Positions 12,023 through 26,700 of a stretch of 64,000 nt of DNA are shown here, one piece after another. Every line of letters starts with the position of its first letter. The first letter of the stretch is position 1. A program made the position numbers and the translations under genes. Under the pieces are notes generated by a model. It did no database searches, was not told the DNA's origin, and saw only the letters and a program-made list of their open reading frames with translations. Origin of the DNA: Trichinella spiralis (Eukaryota; Nematoda; Enoplea; Trichinellida; Trichinellidae). The stretch is taken from NCBI GenBank assembly GCA_000181795.3, contig CM012953.1, positions 14,614,183 through 14,678,182 on the forward strand. Direction: 5' to 3'.

Positions 12023-14615
12023 TCTGCTCAACTGAAATGAAAAAAATGTTTAAAAAACAGTTAATTATTTTTATTGCTTTTTGATTTTTTATTATAATTT
12101 AAACAGTGATAAATTGCGCGACATTTATGTGCACTCTTGATTTACGTGCGATTTCATAATTGTATAATTATAAAATGTAGCTCGTTTATTTTAGTAGCAA
12201 GAGTGAAAATGATAATAACTTAATAGGGCAATTGAATTGTGGTCATTTTGTTGGCTCATTCATTTTTTACTTTATCTTGAGATTGAGAAATGACAATATT
12301 TGAAATATTCATGCATTCATGTCGTCTAACAGATTTTGAAAAGACCAGCTTGCCTATTAGCTACAGCGAATAATTATTTTAATGTTTTGTTGCACTGTTT
12401 ATCCAGGTTATGGAATATTGTAACAATCCTTTGTGGTTATTTAGTAAGTTTTTATTATTTAATTTAATTTTCCTTTATTTGTCAGTTATAAAGTTATCCT
12501 ATAATTGCAACTGATCTCGCTTTATTCGTAAAAATTATCGAATTTTATTTTAAAATTTAAATTTCAACTTCAATCCTATAGCAATTTCTGTAGTATTCAA
12601 TAATAATATTTTCCCTTTTAATAACGCGACATTTTAGATGAAACTTATTATTTGTTTTGATAATTTTCGTGCAAATTTTCATAATTTGTTTTTTCTGTTC
12701 AAAATTCTTTAAAAATAGAAAAAAATGCAATTCAAAATGTGAAATGCCATTTTTCATTACATCATCAGCATTGTTTATTAATAATTTTTTGAAAACTATT
12801 GAAAATTTAATTATAAATAGAAACTTTTTGAAATTATTATTTATTTATCGATAGCGCCACTAATATTTGAATAATATCGTATATTATACAGATTTCAGTA
12901 GAGAAACAAAGGTGGAATGTTTTGATAGCATGATTCATTTAAATTGTATTAAAATTATTAATTACATTCCAGTTGCAAAAATATTTTAAATCAATATATT
13001 ATAGACATTTTAAATAAGTAAATGTTTAAAATTATTTTCATTTTCTACAGCATTATTATTGATAATTTATTGATTGCTTGAAGCAGTATTATCTTTTGTA
13101 AATCAAATTATTCCTCAAATAAGATTACAATGAAATGAATATTTTTAGAAAAATTTTAATAACACGTGTTATTTTATTTATTATTGCTGTAATGAATGTT
13201 TTACTGTAATTGTTGTGCAAACTGAAGTTTTGTTAAATAACTTTGATACCGTAGAGCTTCTGGATGAATGAGCTTTTGAATGTATTGTCCATTTTTGAAA
13301 TTATACTTAAAAAAGTAATAAAGATTCTTAAATTATTACAGTTATTATTATTAAGTTCAAGAAATGAATTTTATAAACACTACATTGTAGCGGATTTGCA
13401 ATGAAAATATTTTGAAAATTATATGCATATATAGTTTTTAAATTTACCTTGATGTTCAGTCAAAATATGTTAAATTTATTGCAAACAATTTTATATCTGT
13501 TGAACGTTAGCAAATTTTGTTCTCATTTTTTAATGCAAATTTCGTATTCAAATATTTCAGCAGTTTATAATTTTGGTGTCATTATTATTGTTAAATCTTT
13601 TGCGATGACAAAAATATTGTCCAAAGATATGTCACAAATCTGGAAGTATTATACCAAGAAAGTGAAAATAAAATTTAAAATTATTTTTCAGATTTATTAA
13701 TGGAAAATGTTAATTGGTCAGAATATTCAATATCATGGTAAGGTGATTGAATTTTTGCTTGCTGCTTTTCAACTCTAAAAGCTGTCGAAAGTCAGTTAGC
13801 ATTATTGAATTTTTTTTAAGTTAAGTTGCTTTCAAATAAAGTTCAACTTGTTCCATTTTAATTAATTCGAAGTTTATTATAATTTTTTTAATAGAAAGTG
13901 ATAAAATTAATGATAATGTAAAATAATAATAAATTTTTGTAAAATCATTTAATAAAGCTCCAATAAGCATTGCGTAGTTGTATAATGTGTGTGTGTGTTT
14001 GTTTGTGAATGCGGTTTTTCAATTAGCTGCAGTTGAACTACTGCTGCCGATGCTATCTGAATGGCACGGTTGTCTTTATTCTGTGTCACATTGAATAGAG
14101 GTGGTTTCAAATTGTGCATTACATTAGTCTTTCTTATGCCATCTTGCTAACAAATATTTCTTGTCCACCACAAAATGCCAATGAATATCATCAAGGTGAA
14201 TTTTTATTCTATTATGAATAAACATGCGTATTTATTTATTTATTTATACTTTGTAATGAAAATGTTTCAATTTTTGCATGTAAATAAATGGAAATTCATT
14301 TTAATATTAATAATTTGATTATTAATTTTTTTTTAAAATAAACACAGTATTTACTTTTGCGACACTAGTTTATCACAGTTACTGGTTAGTTAGCTAACTG
14401 AGTTAAAACTGGCTTTATGGGAATTTGAATTTGTTAAAGCATTTCTTTTTGTTCAGTGATGTTGAAGTTGAATAGAAGTAGTTTGGTGTATATATTCATG
14501 TTGCAGTTAATTATTTGTAATACTAAGCGGATGCTTTTTCTATCGCTTACGTGGACAGTGCTAATGTGCGATGTTTCAGTGAGATTGACAAAGAGCAGCA
14601 TAGTAAACGAAAAAT
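12023..14615. other. Intergenic, no gene seen
   Basis: Very AT-rich sequence with scattered short frames (for example 12657-12854 and 13449-13700) whose composition is that of random AT-rich DNA. No RNA gene was recognised. Confidence 0.55.
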
Positions 14616-14693
14616 ATGAACGAATTTGAAACTTCTACCTTCTTCACGTTACGTTGTACTACTACTACTAATAATGTTCAACAAAAGCTGAAG
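14616..14693 (+). CDS. Candidate upstream first coding exon of the TANC-like gene
   Basis: An ATG opens 26 codons (MNEFETSTFF...VQQKLK) ending exactly at a strong donor, AAG followed by GTAAGC, in phase 0. A matching phase-0 acceptor (TTTCTTGTTTAAG) occurs at 17698, in frame with the first confident TANC exon and with no stop between. If real, the protein gains 53 residues at its N-terminus. Direct evidence is the splice signals and frame only; the region is not conserved in TANC proteins, so it stays tentative. Confidence 0.4.
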
Positions 14694-17600
14694 GTAAGCA
14701 TCATTGATGTTCATTGTAAGCTATTGTTGAGGAATGTAAATAAATTTCAATGAAAACAAACGTAAAATATGATAATTTATTTCAATTATATTCTGTCGAT
14801 GATGGGATTTCTTGTGAACTGAGCAAGTCACTCAAGTACAATTGTAATGTCGTCATTTTTGACAAATTTCATCAACAAGCAGACGCGATTGCTCCATTTT
14901 GTACTTTCATCTGTCATTTTCTATTTTTAAATGATTCTTATAAATGAAGTCACCTCTTTTCTCATGAAACAGCTTGAAAGCTTTTGCTTCTTTGCTCTGC
15001 GTCAACTGTTTGTACAATGACAACAAGACGGCTAACGAAAAATTACAGTAATCTATCTATCTACTCTTCGCCCGTTCTCTTCAAGCAAAATTTCCCAAAC
15101 GACAACTTTAAATAATTGTTGATAAAAAATAATTTTTTTTTTCTGTTTATGATTGATTTATTTCATTTTTAATAGGTAACGTTTGTGAAAATCCAGTGTA
15201 AAATTCAATTAATTAGCTGCTCTATTTTCATTCAAGCTCATATTTGACTAATTGTTTTAATTGCTTTAATTTTTGATTCGAACACACACAATTTTGTTTA
15301 AACATCAAAAGTAAAAAAATAATAAAACATCAAAAATTTGAATGATGTTATAATGACAAATAGAAATTATCTTTTTAATGTTTGCACTTAACATTTTGTT
15401 GAATTTATCATTTTTTTTGAGGAATAATATTCAAATTAGTACAATTTATGTCATTGCAAAAGCTTGTTTAGTTTGATTTTTTATCTCAGCAACAAAACAC
15501 GGTGTATTTTGTTAATATTTTTTGAAATTATTATTTCAAATATAGCAATAGACATTCAGTATCTTCGAATAATAAAACCTTTCCGTCTATGCATAAAAAA
15601 TATCCTGGATAATAAAATAGAAATTTTAAAAATCAAATTCAAAATTAAACTGCTTGTGGCGGAAATATTATAATGCTCTTCTCACTGAAACTTTTTGTGC
15701 AACAAGAATATTAATAATTGGAATTCTGGTACTTTTTGACAAAATTAATCCTTCAATTTCCAAACAGTTTATTACTACTACACGAAGTATTTGTAACGTT
15801 ATGTTACGTTCTGATAATTTTATATGGTCTATTTTGCTTTTTCTTGTTTCTTTTTTTTTTAAATATATTTCTCTTGGAATGAATATCATCGGTAAAGTTG
15901 GAAGCTTTGAAATAGCTTCAGCATTTTTCGATCGTTTAATGATTCAGCAAGTGAAGTTGCATTTGCTTCACAAATTGTCTCAAATTTCATCATTTTATTT
16001 TCTTTGCTAACTGCTCAAGTAAACACATAAAAACATGCCGGCAATGCTTTTTCGTTTTTTGTTTTATTTAATTGCTAAACATTACTTTTGCTTATTTTTT
16101 GTTGTTCACTTTTTTCCCTCCCCTTTATTTCAATCCAACCAGTGAGTGATTTTATTTCTGAGCTTCTGCTTCTTGATGTTCTCAGTTGAATGTGCAAGAA
16201 GTGAATGAATGAAACCGGAGCAAAGACTTTATAAAAGGCCACTTTAAAGTTCGAACGTTGTTGCCCAACGAACTGCTTTTCAGCATCTTTCAACAAAATA
16301 CTGTAATGCTTGAATTGAATTTTTGCCCTTGAAAAGTTTGCAAATTATTTCAATCGTCATCAATTTTCATTCAAATATTTCACATTGTGGAATATAATTT
16401 ATTCAATTTGTAAGTTAAATTATTTTATACAACTTCAACTTCTCAACAAATTTCCATTAAAAGTGCATAATTGCAACTCTTTGTTCTACAATTCACTTGA
16501 AGTATTTTTTAATAAAAGACGAGGAATTTTCACTTCTTTTAACTTACTTGATAAATATATTATTTATTTGTTTGTTTTGTATATTTTAAACAACGTATTT
16601 ACTACATTTTTTAATTCAAATTCATGCAGCCGGAAGGAAGTAACTGGATCAATTGACTCTTTATTCAAGGCGGCCGAGGCAACGGCGGTGCAACCATCGT
16701 TTGCAGTAGAATTAAAAGACACGACCTGTTCTTCTTCTATTTTATATAAAGTCACCTTGTGCTCGTGCATTTGCACCATATATGTATATATATGTGTGGA
16801 CTGACTGGTAGCATTCAACCAAATAATCCCACCACTTGAGGAGCATATAATTTGAAAGAGTGGATGGAATTGAGCCATTGATTTGGTGAACCATTGTCAT
16901 CGAAGTTGGATTTGTTTTACTCAGTCACCATTGCAGGCTTGGATTTCTCGCAGCTGTTTGAACTTCAACTGGCCCGTCAATTGAATCTCTGAGCTAGCTA
17001 ACTAACTAACTGACCAGCTAACTAGCTAGCTGGCTTTTGACTTTCTGTCAAAGCTTTTTTCTAAACTTGATTGTTGCTCCTGGTTCTTTTCAGATTTTTC
17101 CAGAGGGTGTAGTGGAACCGTGTAAGAACCGTTTACCTGGTCAATCTAGCATATAATTGATTGTGCTTTATTGTTCAGCTGAGATTTACGAGGCCGATTG
17201 TCGTCGGCACTACTGGGTCAACTGTCGCCGGCGGTGCTTCGACCAGTGTCAATAAAAGCAGTCCTTTAGCGTAGCCATTGACCGGTCGAATGGAGGTAGC
17301 CCGTTTTTGCCTAGTCCAACAGAAAAAAATAATAATAAAAAAAGAAAGAGAGGGAAAATATTGGCTTGGATCGCGTTCTCTTTTGTAACTGTGCATGTCT
17401 GTGCATGTCCGAGGAAAAATATACCAAACTGCCTCTGATCATGCATGTCGTCACTGCTACTGCTACTGCTACTCAGTGCTGCTTTTGCTTTTCTTTTGAA
17501 CCCCTTTTTATTCTTCATCAAATTATTAATGCTTTTCTGAGTTGATGATTTATACTCACAGATGTGCAACAAAATAGATGACTAACCTGAAAAACACACA

Positions 17601-17698
17601 ACTTTCGCATTTTTTGTTGTTGTTGTTGTTGTTATTCTCTTCTTAGAGTTTTGCTTATTTTTTAATTTATGCAAATTTATGTATGTTTCTTGTTTAAG
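14694..17698. other. Upstream region or first intron of the TANC-like gene
   Basis: No separate gene is supported. It contains a GCTA/ACTA repetitive patch at about 16992-17036, a GC-richer island (about 17100-17300) with GGTCA/TGACC pentamers, and (CTA)n and (TTG)n microsatellites near 17455 and 17611. The open frame at 16622-16804 is coding-like in composition, but has no match that I recognise. Confidence 0.45.
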
Positions 17699-17779
17699 TC
17701 AACACAAGATTGCTTCGCTACGTTGATAAATCCAAAGGCGAGTTTGCTGTTCGAAACAACAACAACAGCACAACTAATC

Positions 17780-20700
17780 ATGGATAATCCACCGAACCAT
17801 GCTGAACCATCGACGATTCACAACCTAGCAGCGGAAGATTCGACCATAAATATCCGGACAAATTGTTTGCACTGCTTCAAACCACTCGGAAGTGACGTCA
17901 AAAACGATATTCGGTCACTTTGTGAAAAATGCGCTTCTCATGAGACAAAACAACCACCACGTCAACAGCTTACTAACAACTCGAGCAAAGGTGAGCAAAA
18001 GCAATTGGCATTTCTATTATTTATGCATGCATTGCATGCTAATCGACTTTTTTTCACTCTACCCTACCAAAAATTATAAATAAACACTGACGAAACATCA
18101 GTAGACAACATTTATCGGTTTTGTGACATCTGCATGTGTTTAAAGTTATTTTTTTTATTTTCATAAAAACTGCTATTTATAAATTTATTAACATTTGGCT
18201 TTGTATCATATTTTCCCAGTTGTTGTTCAAAGAGAACTTTTCAACTGAACCGATAAAGTTTCTTCTTCATTTTAACGAATAGTTGTTTTAAAATTCTTTT
18301 AAAAATTAATATTTTTTATTTTCTTTTCTTTTTCTCCAATATAAATTATCAATTATGATTTGACAAATTTTTCCAAATGTATTTCTTCATTTCAGATTTA
18401 ATAATATGAAAAAGATTTTGATTTTGCAACGAAATATTATTCCATAATTTAAAACAATACACACACTCTCTTTCTGGTCTTATTTATTCTTTTATTCGTA
18501 TATTATGGTTTAAATTTGCATTTATACTTTTCTGTAGAATTGGAACTTTTGTTTCCAAAAAGAGAAAAAGAATTAATTCAGCAAGTTGTTGTTATTCGTT
18601 TAAAGTGTAACTGAAGTTGGATGTTAATTGAATGATTGAATTAAAGATGTAACTCTTATAACTATACTTGTCTGATTAACTAGCATATGCCGTTGAATTA
18701 TAAAAAACAGTATTGTTTTTCCACTTGAACTGCGTAATTAATGATAGAGAAAAAGTTTTGTTTATTCGTATTCAATTTTTTTCACCTTATTCATTTCGAC
18801 CATCCTTATGTTATAATAAAATAAAACGATAGATATATTTGTTTCTATTTCGGCAATATAAAAGTTTAATTGTATTTATTTTTAATGATTCATTTTAATT
18901 TTGCAATGTTTAATATCTCTTTTTTTTATTGCTTAATTATTTTTCTTCAATTTGAAACATTTTATTTTGTTATTTCCTATGTTAATATTTCTTTTAAGTA
19001 TTGAACTTTTTGTAATTGGATTTGATGAAGAGCAGTAAAATATAAATGCAGCATATATTGCAGTGTTTATATCATTGACTGAAAAATAAAAATATGTACA
19101 AAAAGTTTATGGATCTAATTCTGTAATTCTCATGTATATGATAAATGCATTTTAGAGGAAAGTGCTTTTTGAAATAAATAAATCAGCTTTAAATGTTGAT
19201 ATTGCTTGAAGAATCAATCATTTGCTGTATTCAAAGTTGTAATATTTGCAAATGATTTATTTATCTGTATTTATTTGGAACATATTTTATAAAGTGTTGT
19301 TCTTGGTATTTTAAAAATTCTCTGAAAAAATTATTAATATATGATTTTTTGCTACAAACAGGTAGGACACTGCAAAGCAGTTCATTCATAGGCAGTCCGC
19401 ATTGTTTGCAAATATGTTTTTGTACTTTCAAATTCTCCAATGCACCAGCATAAATGATCATTTCAATAGTCTGTATTAAATATAAATGCTTAAACAATGT
19501 AGCGTTTTATTTAAAAAAAAATTTGTTGCTTTGGCCATGAATTTTATTCATAGTGCATGTCAATTTGAACTATCCTTCATGCTTATTGGTTAATTTGGTC
19601 TCTTCTTAACTTTTTGATCATTTCGCATTGCTTTCAATATTGCATTTTTCAATGCTAATCTTTTGGTCAGTATTTCTGCTATCAAATATCATGGGAGTGA
19701 TCTGTTGGAAAACTTTTTTCTCTACAAACCCATTTTCGGGCACTTGATTTGAAAAATTCATCTTCCAATAATAAGTCCTGGGGATTTTTTACGGTTAATA
19801 CATATACATATGTCTGAAAATAATTTAAATATGTAAACATTTGTTGTATTTATTAACTTGAACTTTTGTCATAAATAGAGCCAGCAATGATATAGTTGGA
19901 AATTGATTTCGAATCTACAAATTTAAGCTAAATTGATTCAAATTCTGTTTGCATTCCGCAATGACACATGCCACGCAACGCTGACTAACAACATTTTGTA
20001 CAAATAATCAGTTATATAATGTGGAAATGCAGTGTCTTTTTTTGATCTATAACCATCAAAAAATTAAAAGCCCTTCTTTTATATTATCTGCATGTAACGC
20101 TTTGTAATACTTTACAAATCAAATTTTGCCGAGGTAAATTAATTTAGTTTCATTCTGATTAGCATTAATTCAATTTCAAAATTTAATTTGTTGCTCTCAT
20201 CATTATAAAATAAGTCTTAAGTTAAGTTGCATTTGTTTTTTTCTAAATTCCAAAATAAAATCTGTTTCTGCATTTTTCCATAAAGCATACTTTGTCAAAT
20301 TATGTAGTTGTTGAATATGTACTCGTATTACAGTACATTTATTCGACTGTTTTGAAAAAGTTATCTCTTTTATTTTATATATATAGTTTTAGAGTTGTTC
20401 ACATTAAAATAGTTTACGCAGAGATTTTTGGAAAACTGTATTATTACTTTATGTTGAAATACAATAAATGTATGTCTTAATGAATAAATATTTTTTAGAT
20501 TTATAGTTTTTGAAATGTTTCGCATAGCGTAGTGCTTTTATTTGCCGTGATTCATGTAAACTGTAAAAATAAAGAGTGTAAACTAGAAAAATCACTGAAA
20601 TTGTTTAGGTCTGCTTTTTCTGTCATTTTTAAAATGGCTTACTCTGTATGATACATCGAACAGCTCAGTTCTGATGATGTGCATAGCTGGCAGGAATAAG

Positions 20701-23700
20701 CAAAGATGGAATGTTTGTTGTTAGCATGATTGATTGGCTTGTCGTGTGCTTTCTGGATTTTAAATCATTGCACACACTGTTGTCATTGATGAACATTTTT
20801 CTATTTTCACTAATTTCTGATTTATTTGAATTCATTGTGCCATTTGTTTTGCCACTCATGATTATAAAAATTATTCAACACGCAATAGGCATTCTCCGAC
20901 GGAACATTTTATTTATGTTCTTCATTTATCTACAAGCTTTAAACTATTCAGTATTTAAACTGTGGTAAATTTTTATGCGCCATTATTTGTTGAGCTTAAC
21001 TTCTTTCTTGTTTTGTGACAGTAATTTCATTAATGAAAATTTTTTGAGTTAAATTTAAAGATGACAAATTTTCTTAACGCATGCTATAATATTATACATT
21101 TAATATACTTTAAACGGATTTTTTCATAATTGTAAACATCCATGTATTTTCACTTCTATATGATGCATATACTTAATTATACACGCTTGTAAATGCAGTT
21201 TTTCAAACGAACGTTTGGTTTCGAAATAAATACATATAATTTATCTTTTGATCAATGAATCCTTGGATAATATTTAATTGAACAGAGTAGTTATGCAGTT
21301 GAGGTTTTGAAAATATTTTACCAATTATTTCAGCTGTTAAAATTTGCTTATAATTTTCATTTAAAATATTGCACATTTCAGAAAGAAATAGAAATAACTT
21401 AAATTAGTTGATGATAATTAGCGTATGGTAAAATAGAACTGAAATCACATCGTATCATTGAATGATAAGTTTCAATTGTTTTTAAGAGAAGATTTGCAAT
21501 GGAAATTGTACTCTCACCATAGTTCACCAAAATTTATTTCTATCAGGCGTTTATATTGATTTGATTTTTCGTTTAATGGCAAAGTAAACATTCCAAAATG
21601 TTCCAAAGATAAAAGCAGTTTTTCATTTAACAAACTTATGTAAAACTTCTTTACATTATCAGCAGTTAAATAATCTTTATTATTACCATTATTTTTAATA
21701 AACTTATCAGGATTATGATGGAAAATGTGAGTTTTTTTAGTGTAAATTTATTATTCATATTTGTTTCAACTGCAGTGCATAATAATGAAAATGTTATGCT
21801 TCAGAAAATTTTGAATATTTACAACGATTATTTTAAAAATTTAATATAAGATTTCAAATTATTTTGATAATTTTGTTTTACCTCACTTTTTAACAAGTGT
21901 TACGGTAATGAGAAATTACTGTAAATGCGCCGCTATATTTGTTAATTTTAAACTCGAACCCTGAGTGCCAGAAAATGTTCAAATTTGAAAATATTGATAG
22001 TAGAAATGATAAATGTGATAGAAAAGTACAAATGTAAAATGAAATGAAATAAATGTAAAGCAGCTCAAGCGAAATGAAGTGATCATTCAGTAGAAATATT
22101 TGAACTGAAATCAGCTAACAAAATAGCTTGCCAGCTAGCTATATGATATTTTAACGTTTATTATTGACTTTCATAGTGGGACTGAGAAATTCTTTCCACC
22201 ATTTTCACCATCAGAAAGGCAATCAGATGCTGGTTGATAATGCAACATATTGATTCGAATTATCGTTGTAAAATCTTTCTTAAAATGTTTCAATCATGTG
22301 CGTGAACTGTCTATAAAGCGCGCATTATTTTGCATAGATAAATCACCAATTTCCAATTATAAATGTAAATTTGAATATCAAATACTTACATGGAATGGTT
22401 TTATTTTATCAGTTTATTTGTGAATAAGGAAAACTGGAGAAACAATATTGTCATGTAAAGCTTGAGTTCTTTCTTTTTTTGAACCATCTTATTTTTATGT
22501 TTAAGAATAAATAATAACTGTTCATTTCACTGTTGCAAATGAGAATGTTGAAATTTGCTGAATTTTATTTACAACAAAAATTTTCAACTGTAAAAAAATA
22601 GAAATTATTTATATTGTAATATATATAATGTTGATGTAAGAGTTCATGTATAAAGTGATGCTATTTGTTTGTTTTCATGTTGATAAGAATATAAATAATT
22701 TGGATTTAAATTAAATTTGCAAATTTGATTGTGCATATTTTTTTCAAGTAAACCTTTTCTCAGGTGCCAGTACTTTGAGGCGGATGAAACTTTGGGATAG
22801 AATGTTCAAATCATCACGCGAGTTTGAAAAAAAAGGTGGAGAAAGCAAATGCAATCACATTCAAGATGAAAAGCCCGGATTTTCTTATTTTGGCTTTTAC
22901 GGAAGTATTCGTCGCCGAGTAAATGGAAAAAATGGAAATGCTAATCACAAAAAAGGAGATACACGAATTCCAAGCACGTTGGAAATTTTGGAGGAGCAAC
23001 AAAAACGTTTAGCTGCCATTGCTGCTACTCCACGTATGACTAGAGCTTTAAATAGTAAGTTTTTTTTTCTTTTAATTGTTTTCAATTATTTTAAAATTTT
23101 GTTAAAAATTAATATTAATACAATTAGCAAAAGAGCAGTGTTTGTGGTGATTATGTATTTTTTGGGTGTTGAATCAGTGAAAAATAATTAATAATTTTGT
23201 TTTAATTTGAATATTTTATCATTTGCGAAACAACCGCTTTATCTCAGTATATTTAGGTTTGTTTGATAAATATTCAAATATGAAACTCGCGTTAAGAGTT
23301 GTTATGTTATGACATGTTTAATCATTATTTATATTATTATTGGATACATTTTGCATTCTTTTTTTTCTTTAAAATGTTTATTATTAAATTGTAAGGTTTG
23401 TTTATGTAAAAATTTAATTACATTTTTTAAAAAGGGCGAATAGTTTTTAAACTTTTGATTATATTTAAGCAGTGCAATAATTTTTAGCTTTCGTACTTTT
23501 CGGATCTATTTTCCACATCAACAGTTTTAGTGGTGAAATTATTTTTTGCTTGAATTTTACTGAAACTTAATCGGCAGGGGTCTTAAATTTCAGTAAGAGT
23601 CAAAATGAACCGAAAAGTCTATTAGAGAGCAGTGATGGGTTTCGGAAAAGCTGCTTGAGGCTTGATTGATTGAGAATGCTGAACGCAGATTTTGCGTTAT

Positions 23701-26700
23701 ACATTTTCCGTAGTTCACATTAAAACACCACAATTGCATTATTAATTTATTATTTTTCACTTATTTAAATTTCTTTTACAACATGCGTTTAATGTAAAAT
23801 GGCATTACTTATTATTTTGCATGTTGTGTAAATATAAGCTTTAAAATTGGAACAGGCGATTCAGTTAATTTCAGGGAATTAAAGTTCAGATTTTTTGTGA
23901 ATTAAATTTCTAATAGATAAATGAAACGATTGCGTAATTTAATTATATTTAAACGTCTCGATGGTGTTTTCTTTTTTATAATAATAAAAGGTAAAGTTGA
24001 TTTTCACATACACAGAGGAAATATTCCATAAAAACGTGTAAAAGTAAATATTTATTCTGAGATTCTCACTAATTTTAGGTCCACTTTATATATATATGCA
24101 TTTTTTTTTCATCGTTAGCATAAAGTTTGTTTGCATAAAGTTGATGATGCATTGTACTTTTGAAGAGTTCATATCTTTCGATTTCCAATTACTGCCAAAA
24201 ATGGTCTGTTGGTTTCTTGTTGTAGCTTAAATTAAACTTAGTTGATGTTCAATATAATCGACATGTTTGAGTTACTTATCCAATTGGAAAAGGTTTACTT
24301 TTTTTCTATATGAGCAGATATAACTTCGAAATCAGCTTTCATTGTGGTGTTGCAGAATTTTACTCTAGCATATAGTTGATTGGCACAATGGTAAATTTAC
24401 TTCTTCACTAAGCAAGCATTTGGTGCATACTTTTAAATACTGGCTGGCATTTGAAAATAGCTTGCATGTTGTCAGCAATCAGAGAAACTTTTGCATTTTC
24501 ATTATTGTGGAGCCGATTTTTACAACTTTTCGGTAATTATATATTTATATCAGTTTTCGTGTTGGTGATGAACATGACTTGAGCATTTTTTCAAATTTAA
24601 TATAACAACTCATGAAAAACAGTAAATAGAATTTGTGTTTCGAAAAGGTTAAGTTTTTTTTAGCTGAACGGCTAATGCTTTGAATTTGAAAGTTGCACGG
24701 TATTGTCTTTTTGATGTCAACATTGGGTTGTCGTTTAAAAGTTTGCTTTTATTCTCGTTGTTCAATTCAAACAATTAGTAATTAAAAAATTTTTGATCAA
24801 TTTCAATTTATAATAAAGCAAAAAAGCATAATTTGCTGAAATGAGAGTAATTATTCTTGCAGAATTTGAAGTTTTTTCGAATGTCGGAAGTTGAATACCA
24901 TTTCAAAATTTATTTATTTATTTAACCAACAATGATGATTATGCTAGCAATTGAAACTTCGATAAAAACAAAATTAATTCTATATGTCTCAACTTTTTTG
25001 AGTTTCTTGAACGAAATTTTTGAAAAAATAATTTCTTAGTTGATAATCATCGTACAATATTAATTATTGTAATATAGGAAAGAAACATTTGTTAATTTTA
25101 CAATGAATTCATTAAAAAATAAAAATGTTTATACAAAAAATTAAAAAGAAATAGTTTTGAAATGAACAGAAATGTAAATATAATAATTTATGTAGCTATA
25201 TGTATATCAATGAAAGTAAATTTTGAAAATTTTTTCTCTTCTCGTTTATTTACCTATTTTCTCTTGTAAATGTTTAAATTTATTTATTCATTCATTTGAT
25301 AATAATAATAATATTTGCTCACATTAAAGATAAATGAAATGTTTTTATAGTTGATAAATTTACATGTTATTTTACATAAAAGAGATGAACAATGAAACAA
25401 GGGCGGATGTTTGACAAGCATTGTATGCGTTTGGAAAGTAACATTTTATCAAAGAATTGCATTTAACAGATTTTTGAATAATTAAAGTATGAAATTTGAG
25501 AAATAAAAATTTCTTTATTTATAAAACGGGAAATAAACGTTTGGATTCCATTTTATTATTATAAAGTGAACAAGTAAAATGTGTTGAAATTGATAGAATA
25601 ATATAAGAGTAATAAAATTGAAATTTGAATGTGAAAATGTTAAATAAGAATTGATGCTTAGTAATGGAATAATGAATTTAATAAAGAAGAAAGTTGCAGT
25701 TTTAGAATTTTGGAAAATTTTTAATCGTTGGCAAAATATTGATTGATGATGTCGATTGATTTTACTTTAAAAGTATTGTTCAATTCTTTCTGTTTACTCC
25801 AGTCCAGTCGGCTAGTTCACACACACACAGTGTTGCTAAGCTTTTTGCAAAATTTCAAATTTGCTTGCTGAAGTTGTTAAATCAGCTTAAATTTGGTTTT
25901 CGGCAAGATTAAAAATCTTTGTCAGTTCTACCTACGTTCTTCTAGTTTTCTAGTAGGCAAGTTTTGGTTCTATTTTAAGCTTAAATTGCAATTTACTATT
26001 TTCAGCACTCAGGGAAGCCAACTCTCACTTTTATATAGAGCAACATGCAAAACACAATACATAACTTTGGAGAATTGTTGTAAAATGCTTCAATTACTGT
26101 TCATCCGAAGTGGATAAATATAAATTTAATTTTTGCTAATCCCATCCAGATGCTGTTCGTACTGTTGTTACGGGTGTACAAGATACAACGGCAGATGCAT
26201 TTGGTGTAAAGCCAACGCCTGTTCGACCTGCGGATGACAATACACAGTCAGGTGTCAATGTTTCGTTGCCAATTGTCCAGCAGAGAACCGAGACCAACGG
26301 GAACAATGACGACACGCTGGCGACTAGTAACGTTTGTTCACCGCAGCTCAGCAAACACTGCACAAAAGCCAAAGTTACCACCGCTTGTCAACTGGCCACC
26401 GTATCCGAAGCCGCAGAACTACCAATCACCATTAACCCTACCCATCAACTGCCGGACGTTCACTGTTCCTCTACAGTCAACTGTACATGTGAGAATATTT
26501 TGCATTTTCTTTTTTCTTTGAATTTATTTATAATGCAAACTTGTTTACAAAATTTAAGCTACACTTGGCATTTTTAAGATTAATTTTTGCAACATTTCTA
26601 CACAGTGCATTCTTGTTCCACGCAAATTCTTCGTTCATTCTTATCTTATTTGATTTGACTATCTCTCTCTCTTTTATTATTCTTGTTCTTTTCTGCTCAT

